30,549 nt of DNA from an uncultured Eubacteriales bacterium. GTDB taxonomy: Bacteria > Bacillota > Clostridia > Oscillospirales > Oscillospiraceae. The translations under genes were made by a program, and so were the position numbers. Location: assembly GCA_900549405.1 (NCBI GenBank), contig URNZ01000019.1, forward strand, positions 1 to 30,549, written 5' to 3'. This document shows, one piece after another, positions 23,600 through 30,549 of this stretch; within the stretch, counting starts at the first letter, position 1; each line of letters starts with the position of its first letter. The notes under the pieces are model-generated. The model worked only from the letters and a program-made list of their open reading frames with translations. It was not told where the DNA came from and did no database searches.

Positions 23600-24322
23600 T
23601 CAGCAGCGCATGAGCACCACCGTCACGTTGTCCGGCGCGCCCCGGTGCAGCGCCACGTCCAGTAGCCGCTGGCAGCAGGCCTCGTCCTCGCCGCCGTGGA
23701 TGACCTCATAGAGGATCTCCTGGTCGGTGACCACGTTGCTCAGCCCGTCGCTGCACAGCAGCAGATAGTCCCCCGGGGCCACGTCCTGCTCAAAGCAGTC
23801 GGCCAGCAGCACCGGCTCGGCCCCCAGGGCCCGGGTGATGAGATTCTTGTGGGGGTGGTTCCGGGCCTGTTCCCGGGTCAGCTCCCCCCGCTGGACCATG
23901 TCCTCCACCAGGGAGTGGTCCCGGGTGATGCGGGTGATGCCATCCCGGGTGATGTGATAGGCCCGGCTGTCCCCCTCGTTGAGGAGAACGGCCTTCCCGT
24001 TCCCCGCCAGGGCGGCCACCAGGGTGGTACCCATGCCGGTGCAGTCCGGGTCCTCCACCGCCTTTTGGAACACCCCGTCGTTGGCGTGGGCGGCGGCGGT
24101 CTTCAGCCATTTCTGGGGGTCGTCCCCCGGCTGGCCCTGTTCCTCCAGCTTGCGCATAAACAATTCCACCGCCATAGAGCTGGCCACATTTCCGGCCCGG
24201 GCCCCGCCCATGCCGTCACAGACCACCGCAAGGCCCCGGCCATCCTCCAGCTCCCGGACGGCATAGGCATCCTGGTTCTGCTGGCGCACGGCGCCGCGGT
24301 GGGTGATTCCCCATAGTTTCAT
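23600..24322 (-). CDS. prpC: PP2C-type Ser/Thr phosphatase PrpC/Stp
   Basis: 240-residue Mg/Mn-dependent phosphatase that reverses the action of the neighbouring PASTA kinase. Motifs: RQQNQDAYAV (metal-binding Asp), VVCDGMGGARAGNVAS, MGTTLVAAL, GDSRAYHI, and the C-terminal LLLCSDGLSNVV and GAPDNVTVVLMRC. ATG at 24322 has GAGG about 10 bases upstream. It lies between rlmN and prkC, the usual order in Firmicutes. Confidence 0.97.
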   Translation of the reverse strand: MKLWGITHRGAVRQQNQDAYAVRELEDGRGLAVVCDGMGGARAGNVASSMAVELFMRKLEEQGQPGDDPQKWLKTAAAHANDGVFQKAVEDPDCTGMGTTLVAALAGNGKAVLLNEGDSRAYHITRDGITRITRDHSLVEDMVQRGELTREQARNHPHKNLITRALGAEPVLLADCFEQDVAPGDYLLLCSDGLSNVVTDQEILYEVIHGGEDEACCQRLLDVALHRGAPDNVTVVLMRC

Positions 24323-24370
24323 GGAACTTCTTCCTCTTTTCCGCCGGGGTCCCGGCTTCTGATCGGCCCG

Positions 24371-25405
24371 TCAGGGCTGAGACTGCCCCTCTTTCATGGC
24401 CTTTCGTCTCAATTGGCCGCAGGAGGCGTCGATGTCCCCGCCCAGCTTTCGCCGCACCGTCACGGTGACGCCGTGGCGCTCCAGCCGCTTTTGAAAGGCG
24501 GCCACCCGGCGGCTGGGCTTTAGGGGACTCTCCTCCACGTCGTTCAGCGGGATCAGATTCACATGACCGGGGGTGCCCTTCAACCGGCTGGCCAGCAGGT
24601 CGGCCTGCCAGTCGCTGTCGTTCACCCCGTCGATCATGGCGTATTCATAGGAGATGCGCCGCCCGGTGGTCTGGAAATACCGGCGGCAGGTGTCCATCAG
24701 CTTCTCCACCCCCACGGAGCGGTTCACCGGCATGATCTTGGACCGGGTCTCGTCGTCCGGGGCGTGGAGGGATACGGATAATGTTAATTGTAACCCACGT
24801 TGGGCCAGTTTGTCAATTTTGTCTGTCAGTCCGCAGGTGGACAGGGAGATGTGCCGCATGCCGATGTTCAGCCCCTCCGGGTGGTTGACCAGGGTGAGGA
24901 ACTTCATCACCGTGTCGAAGTTGTCCAGTGGCTCCCCGATGCCCATGAGGACGATGTTGGAGACGGGCTCCCCGCTGTCCAGCTGGGTGAACAGCACCTG
25001 GGCGATCATCTCCGCCGGGGTCAGGTCCCGGACCTTGCCCGCCAGGGTGGAGGCGCAGAAGGCGCAGCCCATGCGGCAGCCCACCTGGCAGGAGATGCAC
25101 ACGGTGTTCCCGTGCTTATAGCGCATGAGCACTGTCTCGATGCAGTTGCCGTCGGAGAGCTCCCACAGATATTTGATGGTCCCGTCCAGCTTGGACACCT
25201 GCTTCCGGGCCACCTTGGGCACGGTGAGGAAGCACTGCTCCGCCAGCTTCTGCCGCAGGGCCTTGGACAGGTCGCTCATCTCGTCGAAGGAGGTCACGCC
25301 CCGATAGAGCCAGTGGAAGATCTGCTTGGCCCGGAAGGCCGGTTCCCCCTGCTCCTTCAGCCAGGCGGCCAGTTCCTCCGGCGTCATAGACCCAATATCG
25401 ACCAC
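24371..25405 (-). CDS. rlmN: 23S rRNA/tRNA adenine-C2 methyltransferase RlmN
   Basis: 344-residue radical-SAM enzyme that methylates A2503 of 23S rRNA and A37 of some tRNAs. The iron-sulphur motif is C110-x3-C114-x2-C117 (within VGCRMGCAFCAS). The methyl-carrying cysteine is C329 in DASCGQLRRK. NIVLMGIGEPLDNFDTV is the SAM-binding stretch. The start is GTG at 25405, with GGAGG eight to ten bases before; the ATG six codons later lacks a site. The stop of rsmB is directly upstream. Confidence 0.97.
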   Translation of the reverse strand: MVDIGSMTPEELAAWLKEQGEPAFRAKQIFHWLYRGVTSFDEMSDLSKALRQKLAEQCFLTVPKVARKQVSKLDGTIKYLWELSDGNCIETVLMRYKHGNTVCISCQVGCRMGCAFCASTLAGKVRDLTPAEMIAQVLFTQLDSGEPVSNIVLMGIGEPLDNFDTVMKFLTLVNHPEGLNIGMRHISLSTCGLTDKIDKLAQRGLQLTLSVSLHAPDDETRSKIMPVNRSVGVEKLMDTCRRYFQTTGRRISYEYAMIDGVNDSDWQADLLASRLKGTPGHVNLIPLNDVEESPLKPSRRVAAFQKRLERHGVTVTVRRKLGGDIDASCGQLRRKAMKEGQSQP

Positions 25406-25406
25406 G

Positions 25407-26738
25407 TTATCCCTCCTCCCTTCTCATCTTGCTAATAAAGAAGCCGTCCGTCCCGTGGCGGTGGGGCCACAGGGTCACGCTTCCGCCCTGTACCAGTCCA
25501 ACGGGCCCAGGCAATGGAAAGGCTTCCGCCTTGTAAGAGTTGTTCTCCGCTAAGAAGGTCTCCACCACCTCCTCGTTCTCCCGGTACAGCAGGGTGCAGG
25601 TGGAGTACATCAGCGTCCCGCCCGGTTTCACGTAGCGGGCGGCGTTGCGCAGGATGTCCAGCTGCACCGCGGGCAGGTCGGCCAGAGGGGCCGGGTCCTT
25701 ATAGCGGATGTCCGGCTTTTTGCGGATGACGCCCAGACCGGAACAGGGGGCGTCCACCAGCACCAGGTCAAAGGCGTTCTCCCACTCCGGGCGGAACACC
25801 TTGCCGTCGGCGGTCTTTGGACTAATGATGGTCAGACCCAGCCGGTCCGCCCCGGCCTGGATCAGCTTCTTTTTGTGGGGGTGCAGGTCGCAGGAGACGA
25901 TCTCCCCCTGGTTTTCCATGGCGATGGCCGCGGCGAAGGATTTTCCTCCCGGCGCGGCGCAGCAGTCCAGCACCTTCATGCCCGGCTTGGCTCCGGCGGC
26001 CAGCACCGCCATGCGGGAGGCCGGGTCCTGGACATAGAACAGTCCCTGCTGAAAGGCCTCCAGCCGCTCCAGGTCGCCGGTGCGGTGGAGCAGCAGGCAG
26101 TTCTCCAGCCAGGGGTGAGGCTCTGCCTCCACGTGGTCGGCCTCCAACATCGCTTTCAGCTCCTCCGCCGTGGTCCGGGTGGTGTTCACCATTACGGCGG
26201 TGGGGGGCTGGCTGTTGTCGGCGGCCAGCAGCTGGGCGGTCTCCTCCTCTCCAAGTGACAGGATAAACTCCTTTACAAGCCACTCCGGGTGGGAGTACAG
26301 GGTGGACAGATAGGCCACTGGGTCCCCCTGGGGGATGACGGGCATGTTTTGCAGGCTGCGCTCCATGCTGCGCAGGATGCCGTTGACCATCCCGGCGGCC
26401 CGGGGGTTCTTGCAGTGGGTCTTCACCAGGGTCACGGCGCTGTTCACCGCCGCGCTGTGGGGGATGCGGGTGAGGAACAGCATCTGATAGGCCCCCAGGC
26501 GCAGGGTCTGGACCACCTTTCCCTCCATCCGCTTCAGGGGGATGTTGGAGAATTTCGAAAGGTAAAAGTCCAGCAGCATCTGGTTTTGCAGCACGCCAAA
26601 GCACAGCTGGGTGGCCAGTGCCGCGTCCCGTCCAGACAGCTCCGCCGCCGCAAGCTGTTTTTTCAGCGCTCCGTCGGACCATCCCCCCTGCCGCTGGCAG
26701 GCGTTCAGGGCCAGCATGGCCGCTTCCCGTGCATCCAT
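25407..26738 (-). CDS. rsmB: 16S rRNA m5C967 methyltransferase RsmB
   Basis: 443 residues. N-terminal NusB-like helical domain (about 1-135), then a Rossmann SAM methyltransferase with VLDCCAAPGGKSFAAA, LVDAPCSGLGVIRKKPDIRYK (catalytic TC/PC cysteine pair) and YSTCTLLYRENEEVV. It methylates cytosine 967 of 16S rRNA. ATG at 26738 follows GAGGAACC. It lies between fmt and rlmN. Confidence 0.97.
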   Translation of the reverse strand: MDAREAAMLALNACQRQGGWSDGALKKQLAAAELSGRDAALATQLCFGVLQNQMLLDFYLSKFSNIPLKRMEGKVVQTLRLGAYQMLFLTRIPHSAAVNSAVTLVKTHCKNPRAAGMVNGILRSMERSLQNMPVIPQGDPVAYLSTLYSHPEWLVKEFILSLGEEETAQLLAADNSQPPTAVMVNTTRTTAEELKAMLEADHVEAEPHPWLENCLLLHRTGDLERLEAFQQGLFYVQDPASRMAVLAAGAKPGMKVLDCCAAPGGKSFAAAIAMENQGEIVSCDLHPHKKKLIQAGADRLGLTIISPKTADGKVFRPEWENAFDLVLVDAPCSGLGVIRKKPDIRYKDPAPLADLPAVQLDILRNAARYVKPGGTLMYSTCTLLYRENEEVVETFLAENNSYKAEAFPLPGPVGLVQGGSVTLWPHRHGTDGFFISKMRREEG

Positions 26739-26771
26739 AGTGGTTCCTCCTCGCGTTCCTGTTCTCTCTCG

Positions 26772-27698
26772 TCAGTCGATGTGAATGGGGTGTCCCCGCA
26801 GATAGTCCGTCGCCGCCATCCGGCGGCTGCCCGGGGCCTGAAGCTCTAAGATCCGCAGCACGGCTCCATCGCCGCAGGCCACGTCGATGCCCTCTTTCCC
26901 CGCGGCCAGCACCGTGCCGGGGGCCTTTTTCGTAGTCTCCCCCGTCAGTCGGGAGGCAAAGACCTTTACCGGCTGGCCCGTCAGAATATCCGTGGATGTG
27001 GCGGGCCAGGGGTCCAGACCCCGGATCTTGTCGTGGATGGCCTGGCCGCTCTGCTGCCAGTCGATGGGCGACAGCGCCCGGGACAGCATGGGGGCATAGG
27101 TCACCTGGTCCGGGTCCTGGGGGGTGCGCTGAGCCGTTCCGGCGGCGATGTCCGCCACCACCTGCACCAGCAGCTCTCCGCCCAGCTGGGCCAGCCGGTC
27201 ATGGACCTGGCCCACCGTCTCCTCCGGGCCGATGGGGGTGCGCACCTGGGCGATGATATCCCCGGCGTCCAGCTCGTGGGCCATGTGCATGATGGTCACG
27301 CCCGTCTCCTTGTCTCCGTTCACCACCGCCCAGTGGATGGGGGCGGAGCCCCGGTACTTGGGCAGCAGGGACGAGTGGACGTTGATGCAGCCCTTGGGGG
27401 GCAGCGCAAGCATCTCGTCGGGCAGCACCCGGCCATAGGCGGCCACCACCACCAGCTCCGGGGCCAGCGAGCGCAGCTGCTCCAGCGCGGCGCCGTCCCG
27501 CAGGGTCTCGGGCTGGAACACGGGGATGTCGTGGGCCAGGGCGCTGGCCTTGACGGGGGTGGGCTTCGTCTTATTCTGGTGGCGGCCCACCGGCTTGTCC
27601 GGCTGGCTGAACACGCCGCACACCTCATGTCCGGCGGCCACCAGGGCCTCCAGGGAGGGGACGGCGAAGTCCGGGGTGCCCATAAATACAATTCTCAT
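26772..27698 (-). CDS. fmt: Methionyl-tRNA formyltransferase
   Basis: 308 residues. Transfers a formyl group from 10-formyl-tetrahydrofolate to Met-tRNA-fMet. N-terminal Rossmann part MRIVFMGTPDFAVPSLEAL, a basic loop with KPVGRHQNKTKPTPVK, the catalytic Asn-His-Asp set in INVHSSLLPKYRGSAP and HELDAGDII, and a C-terminal OB-fold. The ATG overlaps the def stop by four bases, so initiator formylation and deformylation are translationally linked. Confidence 0.98.
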   Translation of the reverse strand: MRIVFMGTPDFAVPSLEALVAAGHEVCGVFSQPDKPVGRHQNKTKPTPVKASALAHDIPVFQPETLRDGAALEQLRSLAPELVVVAAYGRVLPDEMLALPPKGCINVHSSLLPKYRGSAPIHWAVVNGDKETGVTIMHMAHELDAGDIIAQVRTPIGPEETVGQVHDRLAQLGGELLVQVVADIAAGTAQRTPQDPDQVTYAPMLSRALSPIDWQQSGQAIHDKIRGLDPWPATSTDILTGQPVKVFASRLTGETTKKAPGTVLAAGKEGIDVACGDGAVLRILELQAPGSRRMAATDYLRGHPIHID

Positions 27699-28195
27699 TC
27701 TTCCGTCTCCTGCGCTTCCATGAGCTCGTCCAGCTCGTCGCTGGTATAAAGCCGGTCACACAGCTCGCTGTACAGGTGGCCGTCCAGGTGGCTCAGCTCG
27801 TGGCAGAAGCAGCGGGCGGTGAGGCCGGTGCCCTCCACCTCGAACCAGGCGCCGGTGCGGTCCTGGGCCTTCACCTTCACCCACTCCGGGCGCTTGACAT
27901 AGCCCCACTTGCCGGGCAGAGACAGGCAGCCCTCCAGGCCCTCCTGCTCCCCCTCCTGGGCCAGGATCTCCGGGTTCACCAGCTCCAGCATCTCGTCCTG
28001 GTCGTTGACCACGATCACCGCCCGGCGGAGGATGCCCACCTGGGGGGCGGCCAGACCCACGCCGTTGGCCTTGGCCAGGGTCTCCTTCATGTCATCCAGC
28101 AGATCGGCCAGCTTCTGGTCAAAGCTGGTCACGGGGTGACAGACCTTGTGCAGCACCGGCTCGTCCTCGCCGGTGAGAATGGTACGAATCGACAT
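27695..28195 (-). CDS. def: Peptide deformylase
   Basis: 166-residue metalloenzyme removing the N-formyl group from new proteins. All three motifs are present: GVGLAAPQVG, EGCLSLPG (metal-binding Cys) and CHELSHLDGHLY (HExxH). The last is CHELSH in place of the more usual QHEIDH. ATG at 28195 has AAGGAGAG seven bases upstream. It follows priA by 25 bp. Confidence 0.97.
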   Translation of the reverse strand: MSIRTILTGEDEPVLHKVCHPVTSFDQKLADLLDDMKETLAKANGVGLAAPQVGILRRAVIVVNDQDEMLELVNPEILAQEGEQEGLEGCLSLPGKWGYVKRPEWVKVKAQDRTGAWFEVEGTGLTARCFCHELSHLDGHLYSELCDRLYTSDELDELMEAQETEE

Positions 28196-28220
28196 AATGA
28201 CTCTCCTTCGTGTGTTAAAA

Positions 28221-30549
28221 TCAGCTATAGTAGGGGTCCAGGTCGGCGTATACCGACACCCCTCGGTTCTCTTTATCCCGGTGGGCCGCCCGCAGCAGGT
28301 GGGCGATCAGCTCCCGGGTGGGGCGGTCATTCCGGCCCGTCAGGGTCAGGCGATAGCGATAGCGGTTGTTCACCTTGGCCACCGCCGCCGGGGCGGGGCC
28401 GAATATCTGGGTGTCGCTCCCCCGCAGGGCCTGGTCCATGGCCTGGCGCAGGCGCATACAGCACCGGAGCACCGCCCCCTCGTCCAGGCCGGAGGCGGTG
28501 AGCACGATCACGTCCCGGAAAGGGGGCAGCCCCCGCAGACGGCGCATCTCGATCTCCGTGGCGTAAAAGTTTTCATAGTCCTGCCTGGCGGCAAAGCGGA
28601 TCACGTCGTTATCCGGCGTGAAGGTCTGGATCACCGCCCGGCCCTGCTTCTCTCCCCGTCCGGCCCGGCCCACCACCTGGGTGAGCAGGGAGAAGGTCCG
28701 CTCCCCCGCCCGGATGTCGTCCACATACAGGGAGAGGTCGGGGGCCACCACGCCGACTAATGTGACGTTTTCAAAGTCCAGGCCCTTGGCCACCATCTGG
28801 GTCCCCACTAAGATGGGCACGTTCCGCTTGCGGAAGCGCTCCAATATCTCCTCGTGGGGGTGGGCGGCGGAGATGCAGTCGGTGTCCATGCGCAGCACCT
28901 CCACCCCGGGGAACTGCTCCTCCAGCTCCTCCTGCACCCGCTGGGTGCCAAAGCCGATGAAGTTCAGCTGCCCCCCGCACTCGGGACAGGCCCTGGGCAG
29001 GGGCTGGGAGAAGCCGCAGTGGTGGCACATCAGCCGCCCGTTGGCGGAGTGATAGGTCAGCTTCACCGAGCACCGGGGGCACTCGGGCACCTGGCCGCAC
29101 TCCCCGCAGGAGACCATGCGGCTGGCCCCCCGGCGGTTGAGAAACAGAATGGACTGCTCCCCCCGCATCAGGTTGTCCTCCAGCTCCCGGCGGAGCCTGG
29201 CGCTGATGGTCCCGGCGTTGCCCTGGCGCAGCTCCTGTTTCAGGTCCACCAGGATGACCTCCGGCAGGGGCTTTTGGTTGAAGCGCTCTTTCAGGCAGAA
29301 CAGGGATATCTGCCCGGACCTGGCCTGGTGCATGGTCTCCAACGACGGGGTGGCCGAGCCCAGCACCAGCAGGGCGTTGTGCTGGACGCAGCGGTATTTG
29401 GCCACATCCCGGGCGTGGTACCGGGGGACGTTTTCCGACTTATAGCTGCTCTCCTGCTCCTCGTCCAGGATGATGAGTCCCAGGTCGGGCACGGGGGCGA
29501 ATACCGCCGAGCGGGTGCCCACCACCACGTCGGCGTCCCCCCGCCTGGCCCGCTTCCACTCGTCATACCGCTCCCCCGCCCGCAGGGAGCTGTGGAGGAC
29601 GGCCACACGCTTTCCAAAGTGTGAGGCGAATATCCTTAACAGCTGCGGCGTGAGCACGATCTCGGGCACCAGCACCAGGGCCTTTTTTCCCCGGGAGAGC
29701 ACCTGGCGGATGAGCTGGATATACACCTGGGTCTTGCCGCTGCCTGTCACGCCGTACAGCAGAGCCGCCGCCGGTTTTCCGCTGCGGGAGAGGGCGTCCA
29801 GGCCGTCCACCGCCCGCTGCTGCTCGCCGTTGAGCCGCGGCGGCGGGGCCGGGTCCACGTCATCCAGGGGGGCGCGGCGGAGCACCTCCCGGCTGGACAG
29901 GGTGAGGATGCCGCTCTTCTCCAGCGACTTGATGGTGGGCATGGATGCCCCGGTGAAGTAGCACAGTTCCTTGGCCGAGGCGCTGCCCAGGGTACACAGC
30001 AGCTCGGTCACCGAATAGCGCAGGGGTGCGGACTTCCTCCGGGGGGTGACCATGGCCATGGCATCCTCCGCCGGGATGGCCAGCTGGGCCAGCTTCTCCG
30101 TCTTGTCCCCCACCCCCCGCTGGGTGCTGGTCTCCAGGGCGGCTGCCCCGGCGTCGATGAGCTTCCGGATGGAGGGGTTGGGGTCCTTGGCCCCAAAGGC
30201 CAGGCGGATCTGCTCCATGTCCCCGCTGCCACCCCAGTCCTCTAGCAGAGCCAGCAGGCGCTCTGCCCCGGCGTGGCCGCGAATGGCGGCGCAGACCTCC
30301 TCATGGCTGTGCTCCGGCGTCAGCGTCACGCAGTCCCGCAGGGCGTAGTATAAGCCCGCGGGGAGCATGGCCTTGACGCAGTCGTACACCGTGCAGAAAT
30401 ACCGCTCCCGCATCCACAGGGCCAGCTGAATGGCGCTGTGGTCCAGCACCGGGCCCTCGTCCAGCCGGGCCAGGATGGCCTTTAAAGCCTGCCCACCCTC
30501 GGGGGCCTGCTCCAGGGACAGGACGATGCCGTCCGACCCCCGGTTGCCG
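28221..30549 (-). CDS. priA: Primosomal protein N' (PriA helicase), N-terminus cut by window edge
   Basis: 3'-to-5' helicase that restarts stalled replication forks. The frame is open through the right edge: residues GNRGSDGIVLSLEQ read from 30548, matching the 3' DNA-binding domain, so roughly 30-40 residues are missing. A GTG inside the frame at 30449 is not the true start. Walker A is GVTGSGKT. Walker B reads LILDEEQESSYK, with DEEQ where many PriA have DEEH. Eight cysteines in C-x2-C pairs (CGECGQVPECPRC ... CHHCGFSQ ... CPECGG) form the two zinc sites. The C-terminal end RGVSVYADLDPYYS is normal. First visible gene of the def-fmt-rsmB-rlmN-prpC-prkC-rsgA series. Confidence 0.96.
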   Translation of the reverse strand, partial: GNRGSDGIVLSLEQAPEGGQALKAILARLDEGPVLDHSAIQLALWMRERYFCTVYDCVKAMLPAGLYYALRDCVTLTPEHSHEEVCAAIRGHAGAERLLALLEDWGGSGDMEQIRLAFGAKDPNPSIRKLIDAGAAALETSTQRGVGDKTEKLAQLAIPAEDAMAMVTPRRKSAPLRYSVTELLCTLGSASAKELCYFTGASMPTIKSLEKSGILTLSSREVLRRAPLDDVDPAPPPRLNGEQQRAVDGLDALSRSGKPAAALLYGVTGSGKTQVYIQLIRQVLSRGKKALVLVPEIVLTPQLLRIFASHFGKRVAVLHSSLRAGERYDEWKRARRGDADVVVGTRSAVFAPVPDLGLIILDEEQESSYKSENVPRYHARDVAKYRCVQHNALLVLGSATPSLETMHQARSGQISLFCLKERFNQKPLPEVILVDLKQELRQGNAGTISARLRRELEDNLMRGEQSILFLNRRGASRMVSCGECGQVPECPRCSVKLTYHSANGRLMCHHCGFSQPLPRACPECGGQLNFIGFGTQRVQEELEEQFPGVEVLRMDTDCISAAHPHEEILERFRKRNVPILVGTQMVAKGLDFENVTLVGVVAPDLSLYVDDIRAGERTFSLLTQVVGRAGRGEKQGRAVIQTFTPDNDVIRFAARQDYENFYATEIEMRRLRGLPPFRDVIVLTASGLDEGAVLRCCMRLRQAMDQALRGSDTQIFGPAPAAVAKVNNRYRYRLTLTGRNDRPTRELIAHLLRAAHRDKENRGVSVYADLDPYYS

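Noticed and set aside
1..30549. Defence system, prophage, IS element, CRISPR or biosynthetic cluster
   Set aside because: Every gene except the KPVIYLYP protein and the TsaD paralogue falls in a known housekeeping family in conserved order; no transposase, integrase, spacer array or tRNA-flanked island was seen.

Overview
The window is an ordinary chromosomal segment of a high-GC, anaerobic-clostridial type genome. The most likely source is an Oscillospirales/Ruminococcaceae-like gut Firmicute. This is inferred from gene order (nusB-xseA-xseB-ispA-dxs-tlyA-nadK-argR-recN and priA-def-fmt-rsmB-rlmN-prpC-prkC-rsgA), a T-box leader, strong AGGAGG-type ribosome binding sites, a PASTA kinase and RqcH. 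Nearly all genes lie on the minus strand; only two, an NSS transporter and a SEDS protein, lie on the plus strand. I see no rRNA, tRNA, CRISPR array, IS element, prophage or restriction system.

Region 1 (1-4052): a tyrosine-type T-box leader with a clear promoter precedes a DMT/EamA transporter and tyrS (cut by the left edge). Upstream is a small exported protein of unknown function, divergent from an NSS-family sodium symporter that ends at a bidirectional terminator.

Region 2 (4062-13584): a tightly packed minus-strand cluster reading nusB, a TsaD/Kae1-like paralogue, xseA, xseB, ispA, dxs, tlyA, nadK, argR, recN. Stops and starts overlap or nearly touch at most junctions (ATGA or GTGA overlaps). 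It combines antitermination, isoprenoid precursor synthesis, NADP supply, rRNA methylation, arginine control and DNA repair.

Region 3 (13766-19411): a secreted SleB-type cell-wall hydrolase with its own terminator and an upstream palindrome-rich region; then, reading on the minus strand, tsaE, tsaB, upp, (terminator), mrnC and rqcH, i.e. tRNA t6A synthesis, uracil salvage, 23S rRNA maturation and ribosome quality control. A RodA/FtsW-like SEDS gene diverges from tsaE and ends at a shared terminator.

Region 4 (20674-30549): minus-strand operon priA (cut by the right edge), def, fmt, rsmB, rlmN, prpC, prkC, rsgA, covering replication restart, translation initiation, RNA methylation, Ser/Thr signalling and 30S assembly.

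I found no clearly new biological system. The points most worth following are the EamA transporter placed between a Tyr T-box and tyrS, the divergent TsaD paralogue, the palindrome cluster before the hydrolase, and the KPVIYLYP-type unknown protein.
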